The notes under the pieces were generated by a model that was given only the letters and a program-made list of their open reading frames with translations, did not search any database and had not been told where the DNA came from. The translations under genes and the position numbers were made by a program. Of a stretch of DNA of 64,000 nt, positions 42,110 through 63,399 are shown one piece after another. Within the stretch, counting starts at the first letter, position 1, and each line of letters starts with the position of its first letter. The stretch is taken from NCBI GenBank assembly GCA_003342895.1, contig PTFA01000005.1, forward strand, positions 3,159,988 through 3,223,987. The letters are read 5' to 3'. Origin of the DNA: Casuarius casuarius (Eukaryota > Chordata > Aves > Casuariiformes > Casuariidae).

Positions 42110-44703
42110 TGGCTAACAGTTTTGTATGTCTTATGATAAGTAGAGCTCATGATTAAGAACTAACCTTTGGCGAAGTGCATTATTAATGAATCTAGTAAAG
42201 TTTTATTTTGAAGATTGAAGGTGGTGTGATTTAGCAGTCTTCTAAGCACTCCCATTCTAGTGGTCTCTAATTTCCTAACTGATATGTATGCATGTATATA
42301 TACATATATATGTATATTCATTAGCAACAGACCATTCTTCCATGAAGCTGTCTTGCTGCTTTTTGGACCTTTTTTGTTTTGAGTGTCTGCCTACTGAGTT
42401 GCACTGATCTCAATTTAGTTGTTTTGCGAAAAGGTATATTTATTAACTTAAAAATTACTATCAGATAATTTCATTGGCATTCTCTAGCTCTTCTCATGTC
42501 ACAGAATCAGCTTTTTTATAGCTATTCTTATCACTTGGTGCTTCTCACCTGAGTGATTTGATCTCTGTTCCNTTATTACAAAGTTTTTCTTATTACTTTT
42601 TCTGGCAAGCTGATAATTCAGTTGAGTAATTTGTTTTATGTTGGTGGTTGCAATTGTTTTCTTTCAACTTGTGCTCTTTTATTTCTCTCATAATCTTTAA
42701 AGTGGATGAATTGGTCTTGAAAAGTGGATAGTCTCCTTCTAGTAGTATCTGTGTTTTGTCAAACCATGTTTTACTTGGACTAATGTTGTTACTAAACAAA
42801 TTTAGTTATAAAGTGCCAGTGATATCAACATAATTTGATAGATATTAATAACAAGTAGTTGTAAAGGCATTGTGTATAATACCCTTTAATGAACCAATAT
42901 TTTACAGAGCGACTTGTGCTAGGATCACTGAATATATGGCAGCTTACTAGATTGTACTAATAAAACACTAGTTATGTTACCAGCAAGTCACATCTGTAAG
43001 GTTGTGGAAGGAAAACAGGGACCTCCTTTGGAGTTCCAAACTACTACATGGCGGTCACAGTCACTTGAACATGTATGGATTTGTGTCACACCACTGCAGC
43101 TACCCATGACAGATTCATTGGCAATGCCACGTTTAGGTTGTATGTAGGCCTGCAGCAAAACCAACAGGTTGCGTGGACACCTTAGTTTCAGAACTGAGTG
43201 TGCAGAATTGATTAGCCTGGTATCCTGTAATGCTGTGTACGGAAGCATTGTTTTATTGTCGTTCAAGGAAGTGGGTTGCCTATGCTTGTCTCTGGTCTTG
43301 TTTCTTGTTTCTGAAGCGTGGATGTAACTTGGACACAACGCTAGGTAAGTAGTCCCTTTATCTTCTCTGTAAGTGTTAATATGCTGGGTCTGCTACCTGG
43401 GCTTGCAGCTAGCACTCTGAAAATACTGGCAAGGTCACACTGTCAGATCCTGCTCCCACAGTTGGATAAGCTATGGCCGCATTCCCTCTCTATTTGTTAG
43501 AAAAGATAGGATGTTTGGGTCTGTTGTATCCTTGATACAGGTGTGTCTTAAATCTCTCCTGCCATGGCTTATGAAGCCATATCTAAAAGATGTGGGGTCA
43601 CACCGAAATGTGATTATGCCTAAAAGCAGTTTCAGCATGATGATGCATTCACAAAAGTAAGATAAGATAGCATTGTTTCCATAATAATAGGTGAGGGTAT
43701 TACCCCCAAACTGATTATATCCTGCTGTGTTTTGTTTCTGAAGCTGTAGACGAATAGCTTGCTGCAGGCAAGTAGTCTTACAGCATGGCAACCATAAAAC
43801 TTTTTTATAAGCCATGCCTGCTGTGCTTTTTTTGCTTTTCTGATTTGAGCCAGGTAATGTCTGACATTTTTATTGAATAAAATATTCTAAAGTACGTTCC
43901 TATATTTCTTTCTTGAATTCCATGTTGCTGTTTTGTGCTTGGCTTATGCTTTGCAAAAAGTTTTTGGTAACTTTCTGGCTTAATCCTCTGACTTTNTAAT
44001 GAAATAGGAAGCTACAACTGGCTTTTAAATGCAGAATTTTAAGTTTATAATTGCGGAAAGGAAAAGCTCCTTCCTGTGCAGTAGGTCTGGTACTGTCATT
44101 TTTAGAAGTAAAATTGGGAGAGGGAAGAGGTGTTTTCTCTCCCCTTCTTTAGTTTTCAAAATTACATCGTGAAGCACAAACTAATTCATGATCTGTGAAA
44201 CTAATGTGAGAGAAGCAAATGTCTGTGTGTATAGTGGTGGGATGCACAGAGCACGTATCACTACCACTGGGACTTGCAGAACAATTCTAAGCTTCTTCTT
44301 TCCTTCCACTTGTGTGCGTACTATGGTCATATATAGAGACAAGTAGGAATGACTAGATCTGAACTGACCAAAAGTTTAGCATAAAGTGTTTTTCATAAAT
44401 TTAGGCCTTTTAGTAACCGGATATCTTGTGCTGGGTATTCTGTGAGTAACAAGCAATATATTTGCTAACCGCAGTGATGAAAGACAGGAGTTAAGTACTT
44501 CTGTCAGAAATAGAGACCTGATAACTGTAGGCCTAACCACAGAAGGCAGTGCAACTGCAGGATCACAGCAATACCATGACAACTTCCGGCCTCAGATTTT
44601 TGTAAATGTAGTGGTAACCTCTAGATGCTGTGCAGGCAACATATCCAAATCAACTTTTCTTATTAAGCCAATGCTTCAGTTAGTAAGAAACAAAAGCTGA
44701 TTT

Positions 44704-44734
<31 letters not shown>

Positions 44735-45559
44735 GAGAAAGGCAGACTGGAGGAGAGCCTCCTTGAGAGATGTTCCTTAGGGTGGTGATTGATTGAGGCT
44801 TGTTGTATCACCTGGTTGTGTGAGTTTAGAGAAGCAGCACCAGAGCTCTCCAGGTTTTTTTCAGTGAAACTCTTGTCTCTCTAAGACAGACTGCCGTGTT
44901 GCTGCATCTGTGAGTTTCTGCATAAATGATTTAAGGTCAGCTAATGAGAACACCAAACCTGTCTGAGTATCTGCACTGTAACTGAGAGAGGATAATGAGT
45001 TTGATCAGAAATCGATCTGATCATCAATGTTTTGCCTTTCAAACTGCTTCAGGTTATAATGACACATTAAAGAGCACAGAGAAAGGNGACGTGAAGCATT
45101 CTTTATGCCTGATTAAAATATTTGCAAAGGGGCTTATGCTGCAAGTGAGCCAGTGACACTTGCCCTAATGGAAGGGAAAGCTCAAGAGGCTCTAAAAGTT
45201 GTAAACCAACCTGACTGCTGTCTGTTTCTTGAAGAACTTGTCTGCAAGAGAGATGACTTTAAAAAAGAAGCAAAAAAACCCCCCACTAACTGGTTGTAAC
45301 TCTCATTTCAATGCTAAGTTCATTGAGCCCCTGTAGAAACCCTGAATTGTTAAAAGGGAGCTTTGCCGAAAAGCGCCTTTCCTATGCTAATGCCTCTTTC
45401 CTCATTTGTGTGTGAATCCATGCAGCTCCCTCTTGACAACAGGGGGTGGGCAACAACTGATAGGGTGACAAGAACATGAGAGCAAACTATGCATGTGTAA
45501 GGCACTGGTGCAAGTTCATTAGGGATCCCAGTAAGAAAGGCACTCAGACTATGTAAGAT
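42110..45559. other. Intron sequence, no gene seen
   Basis: AT-rich. Contains an alternating TA/CA tract near 42290-42317 and the A20-(GA)7 run at 44705-44738. Open frames are short and without domains. Confidence 0.45.
44705..44738 (+). repeat. A20 followed by (GA)7
   Basis: Poly(A) run passing into a GA dinucleotide repeat. No retroposed sequence with target duplication was recognised upstream of it, so it is called simple sequence only. Confidence 0.8.
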
Positions 45560-46680
45560 ACTGATTAAAATTCCATTTATTGGAGATAACGTGAGAAGGA
45601 AAAAGGGGATATCATAGATAACCTTATGTCCCCACAGATGCTGGNAACCCTGAGTTGTACAGCATCAGGCAGTCTTCTAGTCAGGGCAGGACACACTGCA
45701 CAGTTCCCACCCGTGGTGAGGTTTGCCAGCATTAGGGTCTTCAGAGCTTTTAAAGGATGTTCTTAGAAGTAAACACTATTCCTCATGGCTACTGTCAAAC
45801 AAAAGGGTGTTCTATGAAAATATGCTGCTTCACTTCACGATAAGCGAAGACGTGCAGATGGTGTAATCGCCAGGTGCCAGGTGGGAGATGCATGCAGGTT
45901 TTGCTGTCACAGTTGGCTAAGTTCATCCAGTGGTCGAGTGAAATGCACAGCATGGGCCTGTGCCTACTTTGGTCAACTGCTGTGCAGCTCACTAACTCCT
46001 CAACATACAATAGCCTTCTGGTTAGGATCAATACGCTCAATCCCTCAATCCACACACAGCTGATATATTCTAAAGAAATTGTAATTTGCTGGTTACATCA
46101 GTAAGACTTTTAGCTATTAGAAAGACTCTCATATACAAAACAACTACCACAAGTATTAGTACAAAGGTAATGATAAGTAAAAGAAGTACTGGGTGCAAGA
46201 ATAGGTGTAAAATAGCAGTAGATTTGGAACTAAAACCATCAAAGANGTCCTGCCACCAATTAGCTACTTGCCTTGTGGTCTGGAAGATGTGTTGACTCTG
46301 ACGTAACACTTGTATTTCTACAACATCATGCTGCTTTTCAGTTTTTATCAATGATTATTTTTCATTTTCTAAGTATCCTCTGGATCACAGAATGCTGTTT
46401 AGAAAATTAGAGGCCCATGTAAGGACTGCATGGCAGACGCACTAGGTCACTGAGTGTTAATACATATGATTATACAGCAATATCTCAAACCTCCTGTGAG
46501 TGCAGCAGTTGTCCCCATGTCATGGCTCAGTCGCAGTGCCTGACCCGTCGCTGGTAGGATTGTGCTGTAGCAATATCTACTGTGCCCTCTCAGGGGTTCT
46601 GGAGCAGATGCATCAGTCCCCCCACAGGGTGTCATAGTCAGCAAGAGGTACGCTACATGCAACTGCCTAAAGTTAGACAA
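45560..46680 (-). mobile_element. Minus-strand ERV remnant with env transmembrane fragment
   Basis: On the minus strand, 46351 to 46070 encodes a 93-residue frame. A Trp-Trp-containing membrane-proximal segment is followed by a long hydrophobic anchor (about 46120-46200) and a short polar tail, as in the C-terminal end of a retroviral transmembrane subunit. Further upstream on that strand (46680-46447) is another open piece. Downstream, an AATAAA-type signal on the minus strand near 45575 suggests an LTR remnant at about 45560-45800. It is unrelated in sequence to the two plus-strand env genes. Boundaries are approximate. Confidence 0.5.
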
Positions 46681-48239
46681 TTCTTAGCACAATTATTATA
46701 AACAGCCTTACAACTGGATGTGTTTTCACGTGTAGCAGCCCTGCAGCCTTAAGGGCACTATTCCGAGGAGAACATTATTTTTAATGTACAATAGGCTCAT
46801 GACTGGATGGTATCCAGTTGTTCATAACATTAGTGATTAATAACCTTTCTATGATTGTTTACCTATTTTACTCATTTGTTGATTGTTTTACCAATCCCTT
46901 GTTAGTCTTATGAGTGACATGTTGAAGAGGGTAGCAGAGATATTGAAGGCTTGCAGTTAGGCCCAGAACTCATAGGAAGGTTTATGTGAGTTTGCCAGCA
47001 AGCAATCTCTCCCACTATTGTGCAGCATCTTTTGTAAATACATGAAGTGATGCTCATAAATACGAATACATATGTGCACACATAATTGAAATGAGTAACG
47101 GCTGCGAACTGCTTGCAAATATTATGTCTTTCTCAAGGTATAACATAAAATATTATGCTTTATTCTTAAATAATGAATAATTATTTAAAAGAATAATGCA
47201 GTTCATTTTANCATATATAAGAGCTTAAAAGGGACATAGTAAATGATAAAATATGAAGAACTGTGATTTGGCAAGATCTTTTGTGTCTTGGAAATGCTAC
47301 TGTATTCAGTGTTCAGCCCTGTATAAGAGTGCAATAGGATGCTGAGGTTTCTGTGTAACCTATTAAAAGGTAATAGATAACAATAGATTGTTAACAGTTA
47401 TCTTTATCCAAAAGCTGGAATATTTCTCTTCATAGGAGCTTCCAAAATACTCAGTCACCTTTTTTTCATTCCTCTGTCTCTCCTGGTCTTCTCTATAATA
47501 AATAGATAAACTTTACACCTTATTTTAAATAAGCTGTTTTTATATTTATGCATAGATTTTTACCATCATCTTCTCCTTCTTTCCTGTAAAAGGAAGGTGT
47601 TTACACCTTCCTTAGGATCATGCGTTATATAGGGTTAACTACTAGAAACACATACACAGCTGTTACACTCAGTTATCAGACAGGTACGAGCATCCTCTGA
47701 TACTCATCTATGTCATCTTCCTTTAATGTTATTCTATTCTGGTTCCTGGATTCATTGTTTTGCTGAAACCATCAATTCTATCAGTGTCTTGCTGCTTCTT
47801 TTCAAGTTCTTTTTCAGAGATTTGCCCTGTAAAACAAAGTGAAGACCTACCAAAGCAAGATTACTCAAAGTTACATGCATCTATTACTTAAGTTTGAATT
47901 GTATCTTTCCANTGATTTTTCTTTATAATCAGAGATTTTTGCTATATCTTGGGACATTTTTCAGCCCCTTCTAGTTTATTATAACAGTGCTGGTACTTAA
48001 AGATGCTGGCTGTTCACGGTATAGGCTTTTTCTTGTTTTATAACTGTGCTTCTAGGGCTATTTTCCATCTCTTATATTCTTGTGATTAGCTTCTGCAGCA
48101 GGACATCGTGCATCAGCTATTGCCTCTCCAGGAGCTCTGATTTCTACCCCTTGAATATTTAACTCTTCTATCTTTATTCACCGTTCCTGTAAGCAACTCT
48201 TCACCACTTCATTTTCCTTCTTCATTCACCCCACGTAAA
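46681..48239. other. AT-rich intron sequence, no feature seen
   Basis: Very AT-rich around 47100-47600. No gene, RNA or repeat family was recognised. Confidence 0.45.
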
Positions 48240-48690
48240 CAGTGGGTACACAGCAGAAGATAGGTGAAGAGACAGGACCACGCTGACCAAGCAATTACTC
48301 TAGCTGCCAAAACACTTGGTGTGCAGAACCCATAAAAAATGGCAGGTCGCGACCCTTAGATTTGCACCGCATAGGTGTCCATCTGGACTTGTGTACTCTT
48401 AAAGAATTACTGCTTCCCTTGTTATCTGTATACCTAAAGAATTACTGCTTCCCTTGTTATCTGTAGCACATGCGCAGTGCCCCGTATTGTAGCCTATTGA
48501 TTTGCCTTAAATCCACGCCCCCCTGAACCTCACCATGGGCAGATGCTCTGTGCTGCCTGGGACAGCCCGGTCGCTTCCCTGCAAGGTTTCTGGGGTTCCT
48601 CTTGAGATTCAGAGTTTTCAAGGTAATAAACATCTAATAACCTTGCTCCAGAGTGGTGTCTTGTACCTCTGCGTATNCCAAATGTCATTT
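48240..48690 (+). repeat. Solo LTR candidate with internal 30-base duplication
   Basis: Contains a perfect 30-base direct repeat (48401-48430 and 48436-48465), a CACATGCGCAGTG word, and a GC-richer promoter-like part. Its end resembles the R-U5 of avian LTRs, with AATAAA near 48622 followed by a GGTGTCTTGTACCTCTGCG tail near 48655-48675. The exact TG and CA ends and a target duplication were not fixed. Confidence 0.45.
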
Positions 48691-51600
48691 TACTGCTGAT
48701 AACACCTCATGAGTAAAGGATGTTATTTTCTTTCTTTCATATAGTAATAGAGCTAAGATTTGTACCTTTTTGCTCCTAAAGGACAGACCTTTTTCAACAT
48801 ATTTTTAACATAACTGGGAGTTTTGATGTCCTATTTGAGTTTTGAAATCCTATTGCAATTGTTTTTTTCATGTAACTGTTTGTCCAACTTCCAGGGAGCA
48901 GAGTGCAGAGGGTTTGGCCTTAGCCTAATTTCTTGGGCCTTTGTCTGCTCTACGACCAAATCTGTTTGCTGGTTGGAGTGTTTCTGCATATACTCCTTAG
49001 GTGAGTGTTGAACAATTTGGTCATCAATTTTTAACAGTTTAAGTACGTTTGCAAAAAGATGAATCCCCTTGTCCCCTCACACAGGGGCTCTGTCCCGGAG
49101 GATTTAGGAATGCTCATAGCTGAGTGCCCCCATCCCCTCCCTTTGCAGCTCACTGCCGCCTTTTCATTTAAACACCTTGGTCAAGTTCAAACTAGTTTAC
49201 AAGTTGGCCAATGGTCAAACCCCAGCAGTGATGTGAAGCTTGGGTGCAGTAGATATCTGGTGAGGCACTGCCAGCATGAAAGATCCCAACTATTAAGTAG
49301 ACCTGTGCGCTTGCCACCCCAGAAGTGTAGTTGTTACCAGCACCCTAAATCCCTGGTGAAGCCCTGCTATGGCAGACCTTGACCAGCTCGTAGACCCATG
49401 TGTTTGCTGCCTCAAGGTATGGGGGTTGCAGGCGTGCTGCAGCTCCAGTGAGGGAGATCTCTCCTGCTAAAGAGCCCCCTCAATAGGGTTAGAGCTTTTA
49501 CCCTGCCTGATTATCTCATGCACTTACTAACTCACATTAGGCATTGCCCTAATCTCTCCCTCTTTTTTTGCTAGTAAGTTCCAGCAATGGTCTGTGATTC
49601 TGTCTGGGTATAATCTCACACTGTATGATTAGGTTGCACAGACACCCTCCCCCCCGCCTTTGCTTTCTTCAAAACTAATGGTCCCACCTTCCTGCAGTAT
49701 ATGGAAGGTCTTAGAAGTCATAATTGTTTATTCAACTATCGGCATCCCAGATATTCCCATCCCACATTCTGAGATCCCAACCTTTGGGCTGTACTTGCTG
49801 CTGCTGAACCACACAGCGCTGACCCTGCCCACAGATGGCATGGCAAGCAGCATCCTGAACATCCTGCTTTGCCAGCATCTCTCGTTGCTGGGATACTGTT
49901 AATGGTGCTAACTGACACTTNGAATGCGCAGAGGTAGAAGACACCTAAATGTATCTGCACACAGAAAGTGAGATGTCTTTGAAGAGTGATTTGGGGAGAT
50001 TACGTAAGATACAGGCCAGAGACACACCTAAAATGGATTATCTGATAGAAAAGCCTGGTCATAGGGGCTTTAGTTATGTAATAGGAGATTTGTCTAAGGG
50101 TTGTTCTACCACCCCTACATTCATTGGGTGTCTCTCCTTTTCCTTTCTATGTACCTTCAATGAAAAAGTGGCAGTGGCCAGTTTAGTAGTTGTTGATAAT
50201 TTTTGAGACTTCAGTGGCCAAAAAGAGAGTGTAGCAGGTGAAGGAAGAGTGATATAGGCATTTATGAAGAATAGTCTTTTTAACTTTTGGAGGTTCATTC
50301 TGATATTGATCTTCTCAAATGTTCTTCTAAGAGAAGTGCTTTCTGCTGAACATCACTGTATTTATATTTTGCTGTGTTAAAGTTATATATAGTATTTTTA
50401 GGTTGTGAACACAATTGCAAACTTAACATTGTCTTAATCCAGCTAATAATGATAAACTAAACTTGTGTTCCTCATCTATACATTTTGATATTGACAAGAA
50501 TTGAATTTTACTCTTGACTGATTTGTTTATATTTGATAGACTAAGCTGTCTTTGCATGTGCTCAAAATTGTTTTTTGTTTGTCTAACAAGGATTTTATAA
50601 TTACTACTAGCTGGTAGTTTAGTCTTGTTTATACATTCCAGAAATATAATTTGGGTGTTTGAATGTTTCAAATTGCTTCAGCAACTACCTAAGTCAATGA
50701 GGTGATTATTTTATCCCCTGATTATTTTTCAGGAATTATCCAGTGTAATATTGGCAGTCTGAAATCTTTAGCTTGGATACAAAAGCCTGTGTTTTCACCT
50801 AAGATTCATACGTCACTGTGAGTATTGCTTCAGTGTTGTTGTTGAAATTGGATGATTTGTGCTGTTGTCGTGTGGGTGTTGCTGTTGGGCTTTTTGTTGT
50901 TTTGGTTTTTTTGTTTTTCTTATTTTTTACAGTTTCATTTGTGACTTCATTTCTCTATTTTATTTTGTATTGATGTAATTTGAGAGTAGAGAAAGTAAAG
51001 GAGAGAGTGAAAGGTGATACAGCTATCTTTGAATGAATCTTCACAATAATACCTGAGCAATCAGCTGGAACTTTTTAACTTTGTGGCTTTTACAGGCTAT
51101 ATCTGGATTATGCTTCTAATGCTGAGTTTGAAATCAGGAGGCACTTAAAATCAATGAGACCTCATGAAAGAGTCANGAGCTTTGGGTGACCTATGAGAAA
51201 TTACCTGAAACATTTTGTTTAGAAAGTAAGTCTAGCACCCTGCATGAAGGGATGTTCTTTTTGGCATAGGTGTGTTTGACTGTACTGAGAGGAACTTAGC
51301 AAGATGAAAACAATATTCCTGCTTGTAGGTAGTGTTATCATTTTTATGCTTTCTGATTTGGAATCCTGAAATAATGTTTGGCCTGAAGAAGCTGGCTCTA
51401 ACAATTTTCAGAGGTCATTCAGAGGTAACATGCTCATCCAGCTGGGCTTGCTAGTAATCAGTGTCCTGGCCTAAATACGTAGATTATGAAATATAACACA
51501 TCAAGAGGTAGAAGTCTGCAAACTTGTCACCTCCTGCAGATGCACTCACTGCAATAGTAGAGACTGTGATGCTATCTACATGCTTCATGCTTTTGGCCTG

Positions 51601-52223
51601 CTGAATAACTCAATGCTATGTCACAAAATTAGGAATGGTTTGCTGTAGTTACCTGTTGTTAACTAGAGTCAGACTCATGAGTCTCAAATTAGTAACTGCC
51701 CAAATTTCAAGGAGGAGAAAATGACATGTAAGATAAAGATGAGTAGGATGCAGTATTATGAGAGATCTTTACTGAGCTCACGTTCATTTTCTCCTTCCTT
51801 TTGTCATATTTTGTCATATTTGGAGGCATACCTGCATTATACTCTATAGGTGCTTATGCTCAGGGCTTAAGCTTTGCTTATTGTAACATCTGGTATATGA
51901 ATACATTGTTTTTCTGTCATTTTGGAATGAGAAGGTAAACATAGGTAAACATTAAATTAAGAAGCTGAATGATAATAGGATTAGTGGAATAATTTGAGGA
52001 TTCTATTATTCACTAGACAATAGAATTGCTTGTTGCCACTCAACTTCATTGTGTTCTAATTTACTCAACTTAACATTGACAACATTGATATCCACAGGAT
52101 GGGCCAATGAGGTTGCTGTTGTGTCTAGCAGTTTAAGTTGAATAGTTCTGTTCATAATGCACAATAAATTACTCGTCGGTAAGTTTAATAGGAAATAGAT
52201 CTAAGTTTGACTTTATTTTTTAG
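48691..52223. other. Distal part of intron 1, possible old retroviral debris near 49.0-50.0 kb
   Basis: The part 49050-49960 is GC-richer than its surroundings and has overlapping open frames on both strands without a clear domain. It may be old ERV sequence but no motif proves it. The rest is AT-rich, with T runs near 50900, and leads to the acceptor at 52223. Confidence 0.4.
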
Positions 52224-58760
<6,537 letters not shown>

Positions 58761-58835
58761 GTGTCAAGAGTAAAAAAGAAGATTGGTTAAAATATGATCC
58801 AGTGAAGCAAAGAAAGCTGGAAGGGACCTCTGCAG
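58761..58835 (+). CDS. RESF1: RESF1 coding exon 2 (75 bases)
   Basis: Acceptor TTTTATTTTTAG|GTGTC, donor CTGCAG|GTGAAA. Completes the split Gly codon and encodes 25 residues, including [17 protein letters not shown]-type motif at the same place is characteristic of the C-terminal region of mammalian RESF1. Phase 1 in and phase 1 out agree with both neighbours. The length (75) is a multiple of three, so skipping would keep the frame. Confidence 0.88.
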
Positions 58836-60174
<1,339 letters not shown>

Positions 60175-61275
60175 GTATCTCTTGATATCACTGGGAAAAA
60201 ACTGCCAATACCAAAATGCGTTTTTTTCTATTTGCTTGATATTTGTGAATGACTAGTAAAAATTATGTATATATTCTTGATGTTGGCAGGGTTTTTTTCT
60301 CTATCAATCAGCTTCGTATTTGTGAATGACTGAAATTTTTCTTATACGTCCTGTATTTGTTGCACAAATAAGGTTTGGTGCTGAAAATGTCACTGTCAAA
60401 TGTATTATCCCTTTTTGGCATATTTGAATTTTCTTTTTTAATACAGGAGTTAATTGACTCTTAAAAAAAAAAAAAAGGCACACAAACAAACCTCAAACTC
60501 ATTTAAATTGTGATAATCTGTTTCTTTCCTGATTCTGGAAAACTTCTACTTGTGATGCTTTCCATTGCTGGCAGTGGAAAAATATTCCTCATGGAAAGGG
60601 ATTGCAGTGGATTCCCAAGCATTACGCCTTTTCTGCTTTTCTACTTACGGTAGTCTGATTGTCGTACTTCTACCAGGGCTATTTTTTGTAGAAGCTTTTT
60701 TTTTTTCTTTTTTTTAGACTTTAGAGTACAAGAATAAAACCTTAAAATTAAACATACGCCAGGGGATACCATGAAGTATTTATGCTGCTACCTAGTTTTA
60801 TTGTGTTTATTTTCATAAAGCTTGCAGAAATTGAACTCTGATTTCTTCATCTGAACACAATGCTGTTGACTGATCCATAGCTGAAGAGTTCTCTTCCCTC
60901 GTTTTTTGTGTCTCTCTCAGCTTTCTTCGCATTTGAAAGAAAAGTGCAGTTGTTGAGGTCAAGGGAGTCTGAATTCAGTTTTGTCTAACCTATGTTGCTC
61001 ACTTTAACCAGGCTGTAATTAATTTCTTTGTTTATAAACTATGTTAGCTAATATTTGACTACACATTCACTGTGACATAAGAGTTATATTTGTTGCTGGA
61101 TTTCTTTTAAGTGCCTTTTCATTATTGTTCAAAATTTTGAATTGAATCATATTTTTTCAGAATTGTGGTATTTGACTCTTTTTGTCTGTTTAAACCTTTA
61201 TACTGAAAGTAAAAACTGTAGATATTTCACTGAGTGATTTTTATACCCGAAATAAACTTTTGAGGGCTATGCCTT
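60175..61275 (+). other. RESF1: RESF1 3' untranslated region with polyadenylation signals
   Basis: AT-rich sequence with candidate AATAAA signals at 60733-60738 and 61251-61256. The second is followed by a TG- and T-rich stretch and is a likely main site. Contains T-rich and ATTTA-like words that could affect stability. The true end needs transcript data. Confidence 0.55.
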
Positions 61276-63399
61276 GCCTTTTTTTAGTATAAAAAGTAAC
61301 TAATTGTTTATTGCAGCTGGTTAAATAGAGATTGAAGATATTCCTATAGATGAAAAGAAGTTTTAAAATAATTAAATGTCATATCTTCTTCCTTAAAAGG
61401 TTTCATAGATAAAACAGAAAACAGAACTTGACTCCAAGCTTTTGTCAATGAGCTTGTAACAGCATGCAGTTATTACCTCCAAAATCATATCAGGAATGTT
61501 TTTCCCTTCAGCATCTTTTGTTTCTGCTTTGACTTGGAGTTGTGAATTGTTGATTTAACATCAGAACTCAAAAAGCTTTCGGTATTATCCATTCCTGAAG
61601 AGGCATGCTTGCAGGAATCTTAGATGTAATTACCCAATGGGACATAATATTTATAATTCAGCATACAGATCTGGGAAATTATAAACTAGCTTTTTTAAAA
61701 AAAAGCAAAAACAATTTTCTCCTTCTATCATGTGTATGTTCTTTTTTAAAAACTAGGGACCTATTTGGGTGTTATTTAACTCTCCACCTGTCTGGCAAGT
61801 GAGATGTCCTAATAACTTAAAGACTTCTGGGTAGGTTCCCAGTTATTAGTTGGTGAGGATTGTTGCCACTGGAGAATTTTGTAACAGTGTTGGCAACTCT
61901 AGGAAGGCTTTGTTTTCCATTTTCTTGGGAGTTTAGCACCTGTATTACACTGCCTGTATTAAAGAAGATTCATTGTAGCCTCAATGCACCCAGTGCAAAC
62001 AATATATAATTCTTATTGAGAATTTCATCTGGAGTTATGTTCTGCCTAACGATATTTGAAGCTAACTTAAATGGCTGAATTAAGCCTTTTCAATAGGAAA
62101 TCATTCAATCCATTGGCCCAGGCAATTATGTTCTAAGTATCTGCAAAAGTAAGTATCTGTAGAAGTCTGCGGATACTCCTGCTCCCTATGCTGCTGACTG
62201 AGATCGTGATGCTACAGCTGGCCCTTGGCAAGACACCTGCATCCATCTAGATGTGGCTATTGGGAAGAAAGTAGACTATGTTGCTTGGAGAAAACTGACA
62301 AATGTCAACATGGAGGACATTCATGAGCAGTGAAGATATCTATCATGGGTCTGGTGTGGGGTCATCATCTTACTTATCCCCTGTAGCTGAAAGGTGGTTA
62401 GGAACTTGATATAAATGTCATCAGTAGGGTTGCTTTGTACAGCCTATGATGAATGATCAGCTGGATACTTTCAGGGCACTAACAAGCCTTGCTGGCCTTG
62501 ACTAGCCTCAGCTGGGGTCTCCATCCACACCTCATGCCCATGGACTCAGGGGCTCCATTTAAGCTCAGACCTGGACCTTCAGTCCCTGCCTGAGGTATGT
62601 CATAGGTGTACCTGTCTCCACCTGTGTTGCAGCTGTGCCTACGCCTGGCTATGGACCTATGTATTGATCTGGGCCCTGACTTGCAGATTGTCTTCCTAGC
62701 CTGATTGCAGGCATACCTTGTTGCTATTGAGCTGCCCAGCAATTGATTGCTGGACTGTATCTGATACAGATTACCATTGCTGGACCTGATCCTGACCTGC
62801 AGATTGACTTTCCAGCGTGACCTCAACCTTCCTTCACACCACGAACTGATCTGGCAGTCTGGATTTTCAGTTGACCCTGTTTACCATCACTGGGCCTGTC
62901 CTGCTCAACTTGCTCTGGTGCTGTGAGATCCCTGTCCTGCTGGCTGTGGTATCCTCAGCTCCTGGTGCCTCATCCCTTAGGTAGCAGCTAGCCCTCACTA
63001 CACCCTACCAGATGCAGAACTCTGTGATGTGGGTGAGCAATGTCCTCTCCTGTTTGTGCCTCTCTTCTCTTGTCTCTTCTAGGAAAGTTATATATCTGTA
63101 GGAATACAGAAATCATCCTTGACCTTGTATCCCAGGAGGCTAAGGGTTGCAATTACAAAGTTTGATGTCCTTGTCTCTTGCATTGTTGATGTTAAGCCAA
63201 AGTGAGGCATCAGCATCCAAAATGTGAGTGACTCCCTGGTTTGATTCCATGTGTCCTGAGACTACCAGTCCAAGTATCTGTCTAGATCCTGACTTCCCGA
63301 AGGGTGGAAGTGGAATGTGCATTTAGGTGCCTCACTGCTAGCTGGAAAGTTTGGACAGAGAAACTGAATGATTGTTCCTTCATTCTGTGAAGTTCATTG
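61276..63399. other. Downstream sequence, no gene seen
   Basis: The part to 62380 is AT-rich and unremarkable. From about 62480 to 62930 the sequence is richer in C and T and has internally related words (CTGACTTGCAGATTG / CTGACCTGCAGATTG, repeated CTGATC-CTGACC), perhaps an old repeat. Its minus-strand open frames are not convincing. Confidence 0.45.

Larger units (their letters stand above)
4244..52223 (+). other. RESF1: Long first intron of RESF1, filled with retroelements
   Basis: Spans from the GTAAGT donor at 4244 to the acceptor CTTTATTTTTTAG ending at 52223. About 48 kb separate the CpG island from the first coding exon, and no other host gene was found between them. Much of it consists of LTR elements described separately: the ERV at 18146-28136, the ERV at 37138-42000, the minus-strand remnant at 45560-46680 and several LTRs. 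That this is one intron rests on the absence of other exons and on strand agreement; a transcript would be needed to prove it. Confidence 0.5.

Noticed and set aside
48401..48465. CRISPR-like repeat
   Set aside because: Only two units with a five-base spacer in vertebrate DNA; it is a tandem duplication in an LTR-like segment.
62479..62826. Minus-strand frame of 115 codons downstream of RESF1
   Set aside because: It lies in C/T-rich internally repetitive sequence, with no recognisable domain and no partner exons.
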